This document shows, in pieces, positions 63,726-64,000 of a DNA stretch of 64,000 nucleotides. The notes beneath the pieces are model-generated. The model saw only the letters and a program-made list of their open reading frames with translations. It had not been told where the DNA came from and ran no database searches. The translations under genes and the position numbers were made by a program. The stretch spans positions 35,285-99,284 of the forward strand of contig JAHEYU010000013.1 of the NCBI GenBank assembly GCA_023251435.1, written 5' to 3'. Origin of the DNA: Bacteroidota bacterium (GTDB lineage Bacteria; Bacteroidota; Bacteroidia; Bacteroidales; Prolixibacteraceae). How positions within the stretch are numbered: the stretch's first letter is position 1; each line of letters starts with the position of its first letter.

Positions 63726-64000
63726 TTATTGCATTTTAAACTTAAAGAATGCAACGCCCTCTGCCGGAAGTGTAAATGTGTGTTTATCTTTAATTGTGAT
63801 GGTTTCGCCAGACCAAACATCTTTTAATTGAAAATCCTGGCGTACTGTTGTCAGGTTGTAGCTTTCTTCGAAGGCAATAAATCCTAAATCCAGTTTATTT
63901 AGGGTGACTTTCCGATCGGAAGTAGTACGGTTAAATATTCCGATCCAACCCTTTCGGGGATCATTTCTATCAGGTGTCAGCCAGACATCTACGTTCCCAG
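63726..64000 (-). CDS. GH27-like alpha-galactosidase-family enzyme, C-terminal end (5' part outside window)
   Basis: The last 90 codons of a minus-strand gene ending at 63726 are open to the window edge. The protein ends in an antiparallel domain with N-V-D-V-W-L-T-P-D-R, W-I-G-I-F-N-R-T-T, D-V-W-S-G-E-T-I-T-I and V-A-F-F-K-F. The same positions in the gene at 56097 read V-D-I-W-K-T-P and W-I-G-V-F-N-R, so this is a second copy of the same family. The catalytic part is outside the window. Confidence 0.8.
   Translation of the reverse strand, partial: GNVDVWLTPDRNDPRKGWIGIFNRTTSDRKVTLNKLDLGFIAFEESYNLTTVRQDFQLKDVWSGETITIKDKHTFTLPAEGVAFFKFKMQ

Noticed and set aside
63622..63831. Plus-strand 69-codon open frame at the right end
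   Set aside because: It lies antisense to the tail of a minus-strand GH27-like gene that shows a convincing protein family match.
1..64000. CRISPR arrays, tRNA/rRNA genes, transposases, phage genes
   Set aside because: No repeat-spacer pattern, no tRNA-like cloverleaf and no transposase or phage proteins were recognised on reading through both strands.

Overview
The window looks like one accessory carbohydrate-utilisation region from a Bacteroidota bacterium, plausibly an environmental or marine Marinilabiliales/Prolixibacteraceae-type lineage (lineage is inference from style, not measured). The evidence is a SusC/SusD pair, lipoprotein and Tat signal sequences, two proteins with type IX secretion (T9SS) sorting tails, many exported glycoside-hydrolase-like proteins, a sulfatase, and intergenic A-rich sequences and repeats typical of that phylum. 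No housekeeping, rRNA, tRNA, phage, transposase or CRISPR features were seen.

Layout. (1) About 1-11.3 kb, plus strand: a tight operon starting with the tail of a GntR/FCD regulator and an ACS-type MFS transporter, then a GH-like lipoprotein, two xylose-isomerase-like TIM barrels, an RpiB-type isomerase, DhaK and DhaL, a GlcG-like protein, an exported nucleoside-hydrolase-like protein and a 1053-residue DUF5060 GH-like protein. The kinase plus isomerase set best fits catabolism of a ketotetrose (erythrulose-type) to erythrose 4-phosphate. A long hairpin at 11.32 kb separates it from everything that follows. (2) About 11.4-28.5 kb, minus strand: five large paralogues of one exported alpha-glucuronidase-like TIM-barrel family, interspersed with a GH43 and a membrane spermidine-synthase-like fusion. 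(3) About 28.7-43 kb, minus strand: DUF362, DUF1080, GH2, an exported VOC protein, then a sugar-acid module (RidA, D-2-hydroxyacid dehydrogenase, TIM-barrel isomerase, glycerate kinase, KdgT permease, Tat-exported enolase-superfamily enzyme) and a sixth paralogue carrying a CBM6-like tail. (4) About 43-50.6 kb: SusD, SusC and a PrpR-like sigma-54 activator, with a 12-bp inverted repeat and an imperfect -24/-12 element in front of susC. (5) About 50.6-64 kb, minus strand: GH36-like and GH27-like alpha-galactosidase relatives, a T9SS DUF4832 protein with InlB-type repeats, Kelch-DUF1080, DUF4380, a DUF5060/DUF4038 apiosidase-like protein, an S1 sulfatase, and the tail of a second GH27-like gene.

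Working model (inference): SusCD and surface T9SS enzymes capture a decorated, possibly sulfated and uronic-acid-containing glycan. Periplasmic enzymes (the six-paralogue family, GH2, GH43, GH27/36, sulfatase) remove the decorations. Released sugar acids are dehydrated in the periplasm by the exported enolase-superfamily enzyme and imported by KdgT or the MFS carrier. Cytoplasmic isomerases, DhaKL and glycerate kinase then feed central metabolism. The unusual parts are the sigma-54 type control of a SusCD locus and the six-fold expansion of a poorly described enzyme family.
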